Source: Caballeronia jiangsuensis
Lineage (GTDB): Bacteria > Pseudomonadota > Gammaproteobacteria > Burkholderiales > Burkholderiaceae
DNA: 64,000 bases
Direction: 5' to 3'
Assembly (NCBI GenBank): GCA_000648925.1
Contig: JFHF01000018.1
Location: 62,001 to 126,000 of the forward strand
A program made the translations under genes and the position numbers. Below, piece after piece: positions 8,762-17,615 of this stretch (position 1 is the stretch's first letter; every line of letters begins with the position of its first letter). The notes beneath the pieces were generated by a model. That model was not told where the DNA came from and did not search any database. It worked only from the letters and a program-made list of their open reading frames with translations.

Positions 8762-11184
8762 TCCGCACGCGGTTGTGCCGGTGTATCGCACAGCCGCATC
8801 CTGAAACCGACGACGCCCGGATCTTCGGTCTTCGTCAACTCGAAGCCAGAATTGCGTGCGAGCGCGATCATGCCGGCGTTCTCGCGCAAGGCTTCGCCGA
8901 CCATCCAGCGCGTGCCGCGCTTCTTCGCGTAGTCGATGATGCGCGACAGCAGCAGCGATCCCAATCCCCTCCCCTTCATATCCGAGCGTGCGGCGACGGC
9001 GAACTCGGCCGTCTCGTTGTCGGGATCGGCGATCGCGCGCGCGACGCCGAGCGTCTCGCCCGTGCCTTCGCCATTCGCCCGCGTGACGATCAGCGCCATC
9101 TCGCGGTCGTAGTCGATCTGCGTCATGCGCGCGAGTTGCGAGTGATCGAAGCTGCGCACGGCGCCGAAGAAACGCAGACGCAAATCTTCGGCGGTATTGG
9201 CGGCGACAAAAGCCGCATGCGCTTCTTCGTCTTCGGGGCGAATCGGCCGCACGGTGACGCGCATGCCGCGCCAGTCGAGCGTCTCTTCGAGACAGCGCGG
9301 ATACGGCACGATCGCAAGCGGCTTGCGATGCGCGCCGAGCGTGAGTTGCGGCTCGTGAACGGCAACCGAATCGCGCGTGACGCGAAGGGTGAGCCGCAGC
9401 GCGACGATTTCCTCGACATAGCAAACGAGTTGCGACAGCGCGGTCAGCGCGTTGAGCAGCGTCTCGGCGGGCAGCTCGCGCGAGCGCGGCGAGCGCATGA
9501 CGAGATCGCGCGACAGCACGGGGTTGAGCGGCGGTAACGCGAACTCGTGAAGCGCGTCCGCGAGCCCGAGCGCGCCTTCGGCCCTGAATTCGAACACTGG
9601 ACCGAACACGCGATGATTGAGCAGCCGCGTCTGAATTTCGACGGCATCGCTCGTAAGCGAGTCGGGTGGTCCTGGTTTCACCGTGATGCCGAAGCGAGCG
9701 AATACGCGCGCCGCACGTTCGCCATTCAATTCGGCGATGCCGTTTCCGAGCGCGCTTCGAATCTCGCATTGCGCGGCGTCGATCTCTTCCGGAATGTCGA
9801 CGGGGAGGCCGTCGGGGGTTTGCATCAACAGTTCGCGGCCTTGCCGGAAATCGACGAGGCGCGCGAAGCCGCGTGCCAGCCGATGCGGCGTCGTGTGCAC
9901 TGGAATGCCGTTCGCGTGCAGTTCGTCGCGCGTGGCCGCATCGACGCAGCCGAAAAAGCACGCCAGCAATCCGCGATAGGCGTGACGCCGTTCGGCGATC
10001 AATATGCGCGCGACGTCCGCGACGGGCGCGGCGTGCGTCGGAGCATGCACGACAAACACGGTGCCGGTTTCGCGATGGGACGCGAGCGCTTCGAGCGCGG
10101 CGCCGAAGTCAGCGGGCGTGGCATCGTCGCCGAGAAGAAGCGGGTTGCCCGCACGGGCGCGAGGCAGCGCGGCGGCAACGGCATCGCGCGCGGCGGTCGG
10201 CCAATGCGCGAGGTCATCGCCCGAGGCGCTGAACGCGTCCTGCGCGAGCGTCGCGACGCCGCGGTCGCTCGTGATGACGGTCGCGACATCGCTCGCCGCC
10301 ACACGGCCGATGCCGAGCGTTTCGATTTCGTCGAGCAGGTCGTCGAGTGAATCGACACGGACGAGTCCGGCACGACGGAAGGCCGCGCCGTAGAGACGAT
10401 CGAACGGATCGTCGCGGCCGGTGCGAAGCACGAGCACAGGTTTATTTCGCGCCGCGGCGCGCGCGGCAGACATGAACTTGCGCGCCGAGCGGACGGTTTC
10501 TATAGCGAGCAGGATTGCGCGCGTCGATGCATCGCTCGCCAGGAAGTCGAGGATATCGCCGGAATCGACATCGGCTTCATCGCCGAGCGCGACGATGCGC
10601 GAGAATCCAAGCCCACGTGCGCGCGCCCAGCCCAGCACGCCGTTCGTCAGCGCGTTCGATCCGGATACCCACGCGACCCCGCCTGATTTGACGCTGCATG
10701 CGGGCGCGCCGAGACATGCGCCGATCGCGGGCGTCACGACGCCGAGACTGGCCGGCCCGATGATGCGCACGAGGAAAGGACGGGCGGCCGCGAGTGTGCG
10801 CACGGTCCATTCATCGGCTTCGGCGGCGAACGATTGCTGCTTGTCCCGCGATGATGACGCCCTTCCGCGCTGCGTCGCTTCGCCGACGATCACTACTGCT
10901 TTCGTTCCACGCCGGCCCAGACGCTCGACGAGGTCCGGCCACGTGCGCGGACGGGTGCAGAGCACGGCGACGCTCGGCGCTTCGGGCAGGTCATCGACGT
11001 CCGCATACACAGTCTCGCCGCCCAGCGATTCATGCTTCGGGTTGACGGGCCACAGGGCGCCGTTGAATCCCGCGCACTGGGTCCGCGTCCATACCATCTC
11101 GCCGACGCTGCCCACACGCGATGAGGCCCCCACGATAGCAATCGATTTCGGCGCGAACAGGATATCCAGATTGCGAACGGTCAT
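8758..11184 (-). CDS. Acyl-CoA synthetase (NDP-forming)-like protein with C-terminal GNAT domain (Pat-like)
   Basis: An 808-residue protein with the architecture of bacterial protein lysine acetyltransferase Pat/PatZ. It has an N-terminal CoA-binding Rossmann domain (LFAPKSIAIVGASSRVGSVG), succinyl-CoA synthetase-like domains, a reduced ATP-grasp-like segment (residues about 500-630), and a C-terminal GNAT domain with the acetyl-CoA loop MKGRGLGSLLLSRIIDYA. The usual SQSGA loop of the middle domain reads SGSNA here, so ligase activity is doubtful and a regulatory acetyltransferase role is more likely. The ATG at 11184 starts just before the CoA-binding domain; the longer in-frame reading to 11304 would translate through a parS palindrome and is rejected. 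Confidence 0.78.
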   Translation of the reverse strand: MTVRNLDILFAPKSIAIVGASSRVGSVGEMVWTRTQCAGFNGALWPVNPKHESLGGETVYADVDDLPEAPSVAVLCTRPRTWPDLVERLGRRGTKAVVIVGEATQRGRASSSRDKQQSFAAEADEWTVRTLAAARPFLVRIIGPASLGVVTPAIGACLGAPACSVKSGGVAWVSGSNALTNGVLGWARARGLGFSRIVALGDEADVDSGDILDFLASDASTRAILLAIETVRSARKFMSAARAAARNKPVLVLRTGRDDPFDRLYGAAFRRAGLVRVDSLDDLLDEIETLGIGRVAASDVATVITSDRGVATLAQDAFSASGDDLAHWPTAARDAVAAALPRARAGNPLLLGDDATPADFGAALEALASHRETGTVFVVHAPTHAAPVADVARILIAERRHAYRGLLACFFGCVDAATRDELHANGIPVHTTPHRLARGFARLVDFRQGRELLMQTPDGLPVDIPEEIDAAQCEIRSALGNGIAELNGERAARVFARFGITVKPGPPDSLTSDAVEIQTRLLNHRVFGPVFEFRAEGALGLADALHEFALPPLNPVLSRDLVMRSPRSRELPAETLLNALTALSQLVCYVEEIVALRLTLRVTRDSVAVHEPQLTLGAHRKPLAIVPYPRCLEETLDWRGMRVTVRPIRPEDEEAHAAFVAANTAEDLRLRFFGAVRSFDHSQLARMTQIDYDREMALIVTRANGEGTGETLGVARAIADPDNETAEFAVAARSDMKGRGLGSLLLSRIIDYAKKRGTRWMVGEALRENAGMIALARNSGFELTKTEDPGVVGFRMRLCDTPAQPRAD

Positions 11185-11274
11185 GACGGCTCCGGCGCGA
11201 GCGGCAGTTGGGTCAGCGCTTAGGATAGGCGATTTTGTTTTGGGGTGATGGCTGTGATTCGTCGCCGCCGGGGC

Positions 11275-11294
11275 GACTTTATGCGCATAAAGTC
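11275..11294. repeat. parS palindrome 2 (perfect)
   Basis: GACTTTATGCGCATAAAGTC, a perfect 20-bp palindrome upstream of parA. It is the best-formed of the six sites in the window. Its core matches, as I recall, the parS type reported for Burkholderia chromosome 2. Confidence 0.88.
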
Positions 11295-11362
11295 CGGCGG
11301 CCACGGATCGGGTTCGCTGGCCGGATCCTTCGAGGCTCCGTCACCGTCGACACGCCTGTGAC

Positions 11363-11380
11363 GACTTTATGCGCATAAAC
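11363..11380. repeat. parS palindrome 3
   Basis: GACTTTATGCGCATAAAC, 88 bp centre-to-centre from site 2 and about 110 bp before the parA start. The region from here to 11481 also holds a TAGAAT -10-like element (11447-11452) without a convincing -35, so ParB bound here could repress parA. Confidence 0.85.
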
Positions 11381-11481
11381 CTCGGCCGAATGGCTAACGA
11401 AGTTCATTTGTTGCGGTTTATCACTGGAAAAATAACTACGCCAATGTAGAATTCAACGAACTTGAAAATTCGGAGCAAAAC

Positions 11482-12144
11482 GTGGCGGCGGAAATCATAG
11501 CGATCACGCAGCAGAAGGGCGGTGTCGGCAAGAGCACGATTGCGATGCACCTCGGTGCGGCCTTTCACGAAAAGAAGAAGCGTGTGCTGGTGGTCGACGC
11601 GGATGGTCAGAACACCTTGATACATTGGTCGAGCGCCGCATCGGATGGATCGAGCGGCATTCCGTTTCCGGTCGTCAATCTGTCCGAAGCGGGAGGGCAG
11701 ATCCATCGCGAGATCAAGAAGTTCGTCAACGACTACGACATCATCGTGGTGGATTGCCCACCGTCGATCACCGAGAAGGTGTCGGGAGTCGTGCTGCTGG
11801 CGGCGAGCGTCGCAGTGATTCCGACTTCGTCTTCGCCGGCGGACTATTGGTCGAGCGTCGGTCTCGTCAAGCTCGTGCAACAAGCACAGGTCATGAACGA
11901 AGACCTACGCGCTGTCTTCCTCCTCAACAAGACGGAGGAGAAGCGCATGCTCACACGCGAACTCAAGGTCGCGCTCGAAGAGCTTGGCTTCCCCTTGCTC
12001 AAAACCCAGATCCCCACACGCGAGTGCTACAAGCAGGCGATGGCGCTCGGAGTGACCGTGCTTCAAATGAGCGATCGCGGGTCGCGCCTGGCGGCGGCGG
12101 AAATTCGCGCCGTGGCGGATGAGATCCTCGGCATGCTCGCCTGA
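11482..12144 (+). CDS. parA: ParA-family partition ATPase
   Basis: A 220-residue ParA/MinD-superfamily ATPase of the short type without an N-terminal DNA-binding domain. The deviant Walker A is KGGVGKST (residues 12-19), Walker A' is VVDADGQ (Asp39), and Walker B is IIVVDCPPS. It partitions the replicon by forming an ATP-dependent nucleoid-bound gradient acted on by ParB-parS. The start is a GTG at 11482, preceded by CGGAGC at the correct spacing. Its stop codon (12142-12144) overlaps the parS palindrome preceding parB, and parB follows after 24 bp in the same operon. Confidence 0.95.
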   Translation: MAAEIIAITQQKGGVGKSTIAMHLGAAFHEKKKRVLVVDADGQNTLIHWSSAASDGSSGIPFPVVNLSEAGGQIHREIKKFVNDYDIIVVDCPPSITEKVSGVVLLAASVAVIPTSSSPADYWSSVGLVKLVQQAQVMNEDLRAVFLLNKTEEKRMLTRELKVALEELGFPLLKTQIPTRECYKQAMALGVTVLQMSDRGSRLAAAEIRAVADEILGMLA

Positions 12145-12162
12145 CTTTATGCGCATAAAGGA
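12143..12162. promoter_or_regulatory. parS palindrome 4 overlapping the parA stop and parB ribosome-binding site
   Basis: GACTTTATGCGCATAAAGGA. The first bases are part of the parA TGA stop, and the last six (AAAGGA, 12157-12162) form the parB Shine-Dalgarno sequence 6 nt before its ATG. ParB binding here could modulate its own operon, or an RNA hairpin of the palindrome could occlude the ribosome-binding site. Confidence 0.85.
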
Positions 12163-12168
12163 CCCTGT

Positions 12169-13233
12169 ATGAAACCATCCCAGTTTGCGAAGGGCTTCAA
12201 GGCTCGCCCCGATTCGACAAGCAGCGAGAAGCGCACAGCGCTCGATCGTCTCAATGCGATCGATGGCATCGTCGACATTCAGCACGCAGGGCAGGCTGCC
12301 GCGAATGGTCGATCGAGCGCCTTCGTCGCCGAAGATCCCGCCGACGTAAATACCGGGCCGGAATCCGACGAATATCGGGCCTGGAGGCGCGCCAACCGTT
12401 ATACGAGCGGCCAAGTGATCGAACTGCCGCTCAAGTCGATCAAGCCCAGCCCTTTCAACCCGCGGCATTTCTACCTCAAGACTTCCATCGCGGAACTGGC
12501 CGTCAACCTCGCGAAGCAGGGACAGCAGCAGGCGATTCACGTCATCCCCGACTATGAAAGTCCGGGAACGTTTTTCGTCAGCGATGGCGGCCGGCGCGTG
12601 CGAGCGCTGAAAGAGGCGAATAAGGATACGGTCAAGGCGGTGGTCGTCGATCTGCCGATCGGCATTCAGAGCTACAAGCTGGGCTACGACCTGAACGTTC
12701 AGCGCGACTCGCAGACCGTGTTCGACAACGCGGTGGTCTGGCGGCGCTTCCTCGACGAGCAGCATTTCCAGAGCCAGCGCGAACTGGCCGATCACCTTGG
12801 CCTCGATGAGTCGACAATCGCCGTGGCGTTGTCGATCGCGAAGCTTCCCGAAAACGTCATGCACGAGATGGTCGCGCGACCGGACCGATTCGGCTCGAAC
12901 ATGGCTTATCAGATCGCCCGCTATCACACGGCCCGCGGCAGCGACGCCACGCTTCGGCTTATCAACAAGATCACCTCGGACGATCTGAGCACGCGTCAGG
13001 TCGCCGACATCGTCAAGGGTCGCGCGAGCGCTCAGGAAACGCCGAAGACGCCAAGCCGTCAACGCTATGCGCAACGTCTCGAGATCAAGCTGGATGGCAT
13101 TGCGGTTGGCGATCTGAAGTCATACGGTGAAGATCGTCTCGAACTGCGTTTGCGCGGTTTGTCGCGCGAGAAGCGCGACGCGCTGCTGCATCAGATCGAA
13201 CTCATGCTTCAGCCGGTCGACGCCGAGAAGTGA
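12169..13233 (+). CDS. parB: ParB-family centromere-binding protein
   Basis: A 354-residue ParB/RepB-family protein. The N-terminal ParB domain begins at LPLKSIKPSPFNPRHF and contains the CTP-binding-type motif DGGRRVRALKEA (variant of GERRxRA). The central HTH is ELADHLGLDESTIAVALSIAKLP, and the C-terminal part (residues about 300-354) is the presumed dimerisation domain. It binds the TTTATGCGCATAAA-type parS sites and stimulates ParA. It converges with the initiator gene, and the two are separated by a bidirectional terminator-like hairpin. Confidence 0.93.
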   Translation: MKPSQFAKGFKARPDSTSSEKRTALDRLNAIDGIVDIQHAGQAAANGRSSAFVAEDPADVNTGPESDEYRAWRRANRYTSGQVIELPLKSIKPSPFNPRHFYLKTSIAELAVNLAKQGQQQAIHVIPDYESPGTFFVSDGGRRVRALKEANKDTVKAVVVDLPIGIQSYKLGYDLNVQRDSQTVFDNAVVWRRFLDEQHFQSQRELADHLGLDESTIAVALSIAKLPENVMHEMVARPDRFGSNMAYQIARYHTARGSDATLRLINKITSDDLSTRQVADIVKGRASAQETPKTPSRQRYAQRLEIKLDGIAVGDLKSYGEDRLELRLRGLSREKRDALLHQIELMLQPVDAEK

Positions 13234-13242
13234 TTCAGCGAT

Positions 13243-13269
13243 GGCCGCGGAGATGATTCTCCAGCGGCC
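13243..13269. terminator. Hairpin between convergent parB and rep
   Basis: GGCCGCGGAGA and TCTCCAGCGGCC form a stem with one bulge, followed by TTT on the + strand. It is placed exactly between the two convergent genes and could serve both. Confidence 0.6.
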
Positions 13270-13322
13270 TTTCCCGGGAACGTTGCAGCCGTTCCTGCGG
13301 CATCAGCCCTCATGCAAACAGA

Positions 13323-14678
13323 TCAGCGCGACTGACTCAGCGTAAATGCCAGCAAGTCGCCATCCGTCGGCTCGCCCCACGTCCTTCGGGCCAGCCAGTC
13401 GAAAAAAGACGTCTCGGCAAGCTTCGAATCCAGTCCGCGCTTGCGCCAATCGTCGCGCATGTGTGTGCCCAGGCCCGGCAGCACATCTTCCTCGAACGAC
13501 TGGCGCGCGATCTCCCGTTCTTCCTCACCTTGCTCGTCGTACAGCACGCGCGCTTCCTTGCGACGGTAAGCCGAAAATTCGCTCAGCAAGCGGGCTTTGA
13601 GATCGTCGGCGCCGGAAACGGTCGCGGGGGTACGCGTCGCCGTACCGCTCGTTGCCGGCGGCAGCGCTTCGACCGGCGGCGCGTAGCCCTTCTTGAGCGC
13701 ATCCTTGAAAAGGGCCGCTGCGCTGCGGACCGGCGGCAAGGTGGTGCTGCGCATGCGCTGCTCCGTCATCTGCAAAGCGGCGCGGATACGGTTTTCCTCG
13801 CTGTCCGCGTAGAGCGTCTGCGCGTCCTTTAGCGGAATGCCGATCTTCACCATCCGATCCACGAGCGTGCTGTCGAATACGTTCGGATGTTCATCGAGCG
13901 CGAGCATCGGCTGCTTGCGCTCCGTCACGCGGAACTGAATTTCGGCGACTCGCCGTCCTTCACGATGTTCAACCAGCTCGACGAAGATGTTCGTCACCGC
14001 ATTCACTTCGGCAATCGCGGGGCGCAGATAATCGCGTTTGAAGTATTTGTACTCGCGCTTGGCTTCGTCGCCGGCTTCGGTGTCAGGGGTGCCGGAAAGA
14101 ATCGGCCGCCACCACTCCCACGTTTCGCGCATCGTCAGATGACTGGGATTGGTCAGATAGCGAACGCAGATTTCGTAGAGCGCGAGGCCTGCGCTGCTAC
14201 GCAGCTGGCTTTGGAATTGCAGGCTCAGCCGCGCATATTGGACGGGGTCCAGCAGCTTCTTCTTGATCTTGGGCGCAAACGAGAATTCGACCCATACGCG
14301 GCGTGTCGTCGGATCCTCGAGAATTTCGGCGTCGGCGATCAGCGTAGAAATTCCCCATTTCCGACCGGGCTTCTGGCTCGATGTGCCAGTACTCCACTCG
14401 ACCTGCACTGACACCATGCGACGCAAATGCTCTTTGACGAGTGCGGTATCGTTCGAATCGAACGCAGAGTTCGCGACGATATCGGATAGCAGCGCGCGAT
14501 ATGTGTCGCCGGCGTCGTCGGCTTGCTGAGCAACCGCGAGAAGCACGTTGAAGAGCTTTCTCGTGAGCAGCGTGATCTTGCCGCTCTTCGGTTGAATCGC
14601 AATGGCCTCGACCGCCTTGCGCAACTCCGCCGAACTCGGGCTGACTACGTCGGTTTTCTTTGCGCGCTTTGTGGCCAT
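13323..14678 (-). CDS. Replication initiator protein, Rep_3 (RepA/RepB) family
   Basis: A 451-residue plasmid-type initiator. The first 270 residues fit the tandem winged-helix Rep_3 fold (ITLLTRKLFNVLLAVAQQADD, then VWVEFSFAPKIKKKLLDP, QYARLSLQFQSQLRSSAGLALYE, FKRDYLRPAIAEVN). The C-terminal 170 residues form a helix-rich, charged extension longer than in small plasmid Reps. It should bind the 17-bp iterons lying upstream and melt the origin. Its promoter region abuts the iteron field, so autorepression is likely. Noteworthy: a perfect match to the iteron core lies inside its own 3' coding sequence (13513-13529). No clear Shine-Dalgarno sequence precedes the ATG at 14678. Confidence 0.9.
   Translation of the reverse strand: MATKRAKKTDVVSPSSAELRKAVEAIAIQPKSGKITLLTRKLFNVLLAVAQQADDAGDTYRALLSDIVANSAFDSNDTALVKEHLRRMVSVQVEWSTGTSSQKPGRKWGISTLIADAEILEDPTTRRVWVEFSFAPKIKKKLLDPVQYARLSLQFQSQLRSSAGLALYEICVRYLTNPSHLTMRETWEWWRPILSGTPDTEAGDEAKREYKYFKRDYLRPAIAEVNAVTNIFVELVEHREGRRVAEIQFRVTERKQPMLALDEHPNVFDSTLVDRMVKIGIPLKDAQTLYADSEENRIRAALQMTEQRMRSTTLPPVRSAAALFKDALKKGYAPPVEALPPATSGTATRTPATVSGADDLKARLLSEFSAYRRKEARVLYDEQGEEEREIARQSFEEDVLPGLGTHMRDDWRKRGLDSKLAETSFFDWLARRTWGEPTDGDLLAFTLSQSR
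13513..13529 (+). repeat. Iteron copy inside the rep coding sequence
   Basis: TCCCG-N6-CTCACC, identical in spacing and flanks to the origin iterons but inside the rep gene, where it encodes part of the acidic EQGEEEREI stretch on the minus strand. It lies about 1.3 kb outside the main iteron field. Confidence 0.6.
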
Positions 14679-14798
14679 GAAATGGTCAGGATCGATATTG
14701 CGAGCAAGGATACCGAGCGGGGTGAACCACGTCTATAGGGGAGTCTTCACCTTTGCGGGGTGATGACGGGCGGAACGAATCGACTCACTGCGGTGCGC

Positions 14799-16041
14799 TC
14801 CCGTAAACCCTCACCGCTCACCGATCGCATTCCTCTCATATATGCAGACTCCACGCGGGTAAACGAATTGCGGCAATCCTGGTGCATATCCGGGACGGGC
14901 GAATGAGGGTCCCGGAAACCCTCACCCGAAAAATATTTTACGTGTCGCCGAGTGTGGCGCGTCAGAGACAGCACCGCCGCCGGCTACGCTTTAGCCCGGA
15001 ATTGGCACCCTTGCGGTGCACATCTGGCGAAGCGGCCATTCACTTTTGGTTGGTCACAGATGACAGTCCCGAAAATTCTCACCATTGCATGGCTCCGTTT
15101 GTGCTCGTACGACATTTCGCGCCTTGATCCAAGGCGCGCTGCTACGAAACAGCTCCTGAAAACCCTCACCTTGACGGCTTTCGATGTTGTACTGCGTCAC
15201 CTGAAGGGAAAGCAAATTTGCTCCTGCAAATGCTCACCTTTGCGGACAGGCTCTGAAAAAACACACCATTCCAGGCACTTATCTCGCTTTCTTCACGTAA
15301 CTATGAGCAAGCACGCTCCCGCAAACTCTCACCAATCGAAGCCTCGTCACATGCCGCGCCGATGCCCACTTCTCCCGAATTTGCTCACCATATGTTGGTG
15401 CGTGTACGCTGATATTCAGCTATATCATTGATTATAAGTGACTTTTCGCATCCGGATGTCATAGAGATCATCAGTTCGGACCCGCCGTGCGCAAACCTCA
15501 TCCCGCATTTCCTCACCGTTGAACCACGGCGCCTTCATAAGGAAATCGCAAAACGACCTTGCTTCAGCTCCTGAAAACACTCACCTCAGTGACAAACATC
15601 GACGAATCTTGGCTTCGACGTGCAATCCCGAAGGTCAGCCCGGCCGATAGTCCGCTTTTCCACTCCCGCAAACTCTCACCTTCGAGCCAGAATGCAGGAA
15701 ATTCGGGGTTCGCGGCGTACAGGACCCCGAAAAGCCTCACCTTCATACCCGCCTGTTTCCCGCAAACTCTCACCGAACGGTAAAACATACCCATTTTGAT
15801 GCGCGAACACCGTCTTTCGCGTGCTCCCGAGAAGCCTCACCTTTCGACGTCGACTGATCGCACGAAACATTCGGAACATCAATGCTGCCATGGGAGCTTT
15901 CTCCCGGATCCGCTCACCTGCGGGTTTACGCGCTCTCCCGAACCTGCTCACGATCTTTCCCGCGACTCCTCACCGAGAATCCTGAAGTCCGTCACCGATC
16001 CCTCCCGAAGAGCTTCACCACAGTTCCCGTACAATCTCACC
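14799..16041 (+). repeat. Origin iteron field, 20 direct 17-bp repeats
   Basis: Twenty copies of TCCYG-N6-CTCACC, all in the same orientation, starting at 14799, 14910, 15067, 15154, 15222, 15251, 15317, 15373, 15501, 15569, 15664, 15725, 15758, 15825, 15902, 15936, 15958, 15980, 16003 and 16025. Fifteen match the core exactly and five have one to three mismatches (15251, 15725, 15936, 15980, 16003). The middle six bases favour A/T (often AAAA or CAAACT). Most are 30-130 bp apart, but the last five are spaced 22-23 bp, two helical turns, like classical initiator iterons. A degenerate extra copy may sit near 14735. No protein-coding gene is credible here. Confidence 0.9.
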
Positions 16042-16049
16042 TGACCACC

Positions 16050-16078
16050 GGCAAAGCCTTATCCCATAAGGCTTTGCC
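16050..16078. repeat. Perfect 13-bp inverted repeat beside the phased iterons
   Basis: GGCAAAGCCTTAT and its exact reverse complement ATAAGGCTTTGCC are separated by CCC. It begins 9 bp after the last iteron and has no following T-run in the direct context, so it is more likely a protein-binding or DNA-hairpin element of the origin than a terminator. Confidence 0.75.
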
Positions 16079-16351
16079 TTGGCGTTAACTGGGTTAACAA
16101 GGGTTCAAGGGTGTTTACTTCTAATACTCTCAAGCGTTACTGAGTCTCTGCGAATAAAGCAACCAAACCGAAACCGCGTGAAACAACGACACAAAACGGT
16201 ATACAAGCTAAAATCGTCGCCAAATCATGCGGTTGCAGAGACAAGCTCAGGATGTTTCACGATACGCCCCACTACGTGCAGGCCGATTCGATCTAAACGC
16301 AGAAAGTTGTCGATCTGAAGTGCGTCTGAAGGTCAACCAGCTAAATCGATC

Positions 16352-16371
16352 ACGTTTGACACGTAAAACGT
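16352..16371. promoter_or_regulatory. Imperfect 20-bp palindrome upstream of kfrA
   Basis: ACGTTTGACACGTAAAACGT, with perfect outer arms (ACGTTT/AAACGT), ends 35 bp before the kfrA ATG. KfrA proteins are known to repress their own promoters at palindromic operators, so this is a candidate autoregulatory site. It includes a TTGACA -35-like hexamer. Confidence 0.5.
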
Positions 16372-16406
16372 TATGATCGTGACGTTGAACTGCCCATTTC
16401 TCCGCC

Positions 16407-17615
16407 ATGAATCAACATACTCGCGACACCCTGCGTCAAGAAATCGAGGCGATGCGAACCGCAGGCGCCCGCCGACAGGATCTTTCCCAACACGCGTGCA
16501 AGCGACTTTTTTTTGATCTCGGCATCCGTCCTTCAGTGATGACCGTCCGCGAACTCACTCAAACGGGCAGCGCGAGCGACATCCCTAAAGACATCGAAGC
16601 TTTCTGGGACAGCCTGCGCTCGGCCCTGCGCGTGCGCATCGATGCCGGCGCGATGCCGGAATCGTTGCAGCAACGCGCGGGTGAACTGCTGGCGGTGCTC
16701 TACGACGAGGCGCAAAAACTCGCACTTTCCGCCCTCGACGACGACAAGGCCCGTCTCGACGCCGCCGTCCAGGCCGCGCAGGCGCAGGTTCGCGATGCCA
16801 ACGCGCGCCGCGAAGCGATCGAGCAAGCCCATCAGCGTGCCGAGGCGCGAGCCGAAGCAAGCGCTGCGCAGATTGCCGCGCTGGAAGCCGACCTGAAGGC
16901 GCTGCGCAATCAGGGATCGGGCGCTGAGGCGGGCTTACGCGAAATCATCGCGCGTTGCGAAAAGGAAAATGAGACGCTGTCGGAACGCCTGCAGAGCGAG
17001 CAGGAGTCTGCTGCGCGGCTTCGCGATCGTATCGACGAACTGCAGAACGAGTTGCGCCACAGTACGGAGCACTACGCCCAGCAGATCAAGGATGCAATCA
17101 AGGAAGCCGAGCGACGCGTTCACCCGATGCTGGTCGAACTGGATTCGTTGCGTGGCATGGCGGCGACCTATCAGGCGGGCGCCCGTGAGGCGAGCCAGAA
17201 AGAATTCGATTTCATTCAACAACTTAGCGCCGCGAGGAGCCGCGCCGATCGACTCGAATCCCAGGTGCGGGCACAGTCCGACGAAATCGATGCACTCGTT
17301 ATCGAGCGCGATGCACAGCGAGTCCAGTCCGGGGCCAGTGCTGAAGTCGGTGCGTTGATCGCGTCGCTGGCTAGCGACGGCCGCTTGAGCGCCACCGAAA
17401 TCGCCACGCTTGGAACGCAAATGGACGGGCACATCGTTTCCCCGACCGCCTGTCCCGCATGCGAGGCCGGCGAACCGGAACTCCAGCGGCACGAAGACGA
17501 ATACGAACTTTCCTGCCCAAACTGCGAGCGGACATCGGGCGCGGCGTCATCCAAGCTCGCTGCCGTCGACGGCTTCCTCCGATCGGCGCGTGTCGGCGCA
17601 ACGGATCAAAGGTGA
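16407..17615 (+). CDS. kfrA: KfrA-type DNA-binding coiled-coil protein with C-terminal zinc ribbon
   Basis: A 402-residue protein. The N-terminal 90 residues match the plasmid KfrA DNA-binding domain (LRQEIEAMRTAGARRQDLSQ...IRPSVMTVREL...GSASDIPKDIEAFW). Residues about 100-310 are an almost unbroken coiled coil rich in Ala, Glu and Gln. The C-terminus carries two Cys pairs, C349/C352 and C370/C373 (CPAC and CPNC), typical of a zinc ribbon, which I do not recall in plasmid KfrA. KfrA-type proteins act as nucleoid-like accessory factors in replicon maintenance. It lies just right of the origin, and its 3' end overlaps the convergent recombinase-like gene by 10 nt; that overlap contains an iteron copy. 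Confidence 0.85.
   Translation: MNQHTRDTLRQEIEAMRTAGARRQDLSQHACKRLFFDLGIRPSVMTVRELTQTGSASDIPKDIEAFWDSLRSALRVRIDAGAMPESLQQRAGELLAVLYDEAQKLALSALDDDKARLDAAVQAAQAQVRDANARREAIEQAHQRAEARAEASAAQIAALEADLKALRNQGSGAEAGLREIIARCEKENETLSERLQSEQESAARLRDRIDELQNELRHSTEHYAQQIKDAIKEAERRVHPMLVELDSLRGMAATYQAGAREASQKEFDFIQQLSAARSRADRLESQVRAQSDEIDALVIERDAQRVQSGASAEVGALIASLASDGRLSATEIATLGTQMDGHIVSPTACPACEAGEPELQRHEDEYELSCPNCERTSGAASSKLAAVDGFLRSARVGATDQR

Larger units (their letters stand above)
14679..16406. other. Putative chromid replication origin region
   Basis: This 1.7-kb gene-free stretch lies between the leftward rep gene and rightward kfrA. From left to right it contains the iteron field, an AT-rich patch at about 15410-15447 inside the field, a small AT-rich patch at 14928-14942, five tightly phased iterons (15936-16041), a 29-bp hairpin (16050-16078), paired GTTAAC sites just after it, a relatively AT-rich stretch to about 16260, and a kfrA-proximal palindrome. 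I found no exact DnaA box (TTATCCACA). Which AT-rich patch melts first is not determinable by eye. Confidence 0.8.

Noticed and set aside
11185..11304. N-terminal extension of the Pat-like protein
   Set aside because: The extension would translate through the perfect parS palindrome, and the conserved CoA-binding domain starts at the later ATG.
14735..16060. CRISPR-like appearance of the repeat field
   Set aside because: The repeats are only 17 bp, the intervals vary from 22 to about 157 bp, no cas gene is nearby, and a Rep initiator gene adjoins; they are replication iterons.
16058..16066. DnaA-box-like TTATCCCAT in the origin hairpin
   Set aside because: It differs from TTATCCACA at three positions and is explained by the inverted repeat.
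16356..16377. sigma70 promoter TTGACA/TATGAT before kfrA
   Set aside because: The hexamers are only 10 bp apart, too close for a normal promoter; only the palindrome is reported.
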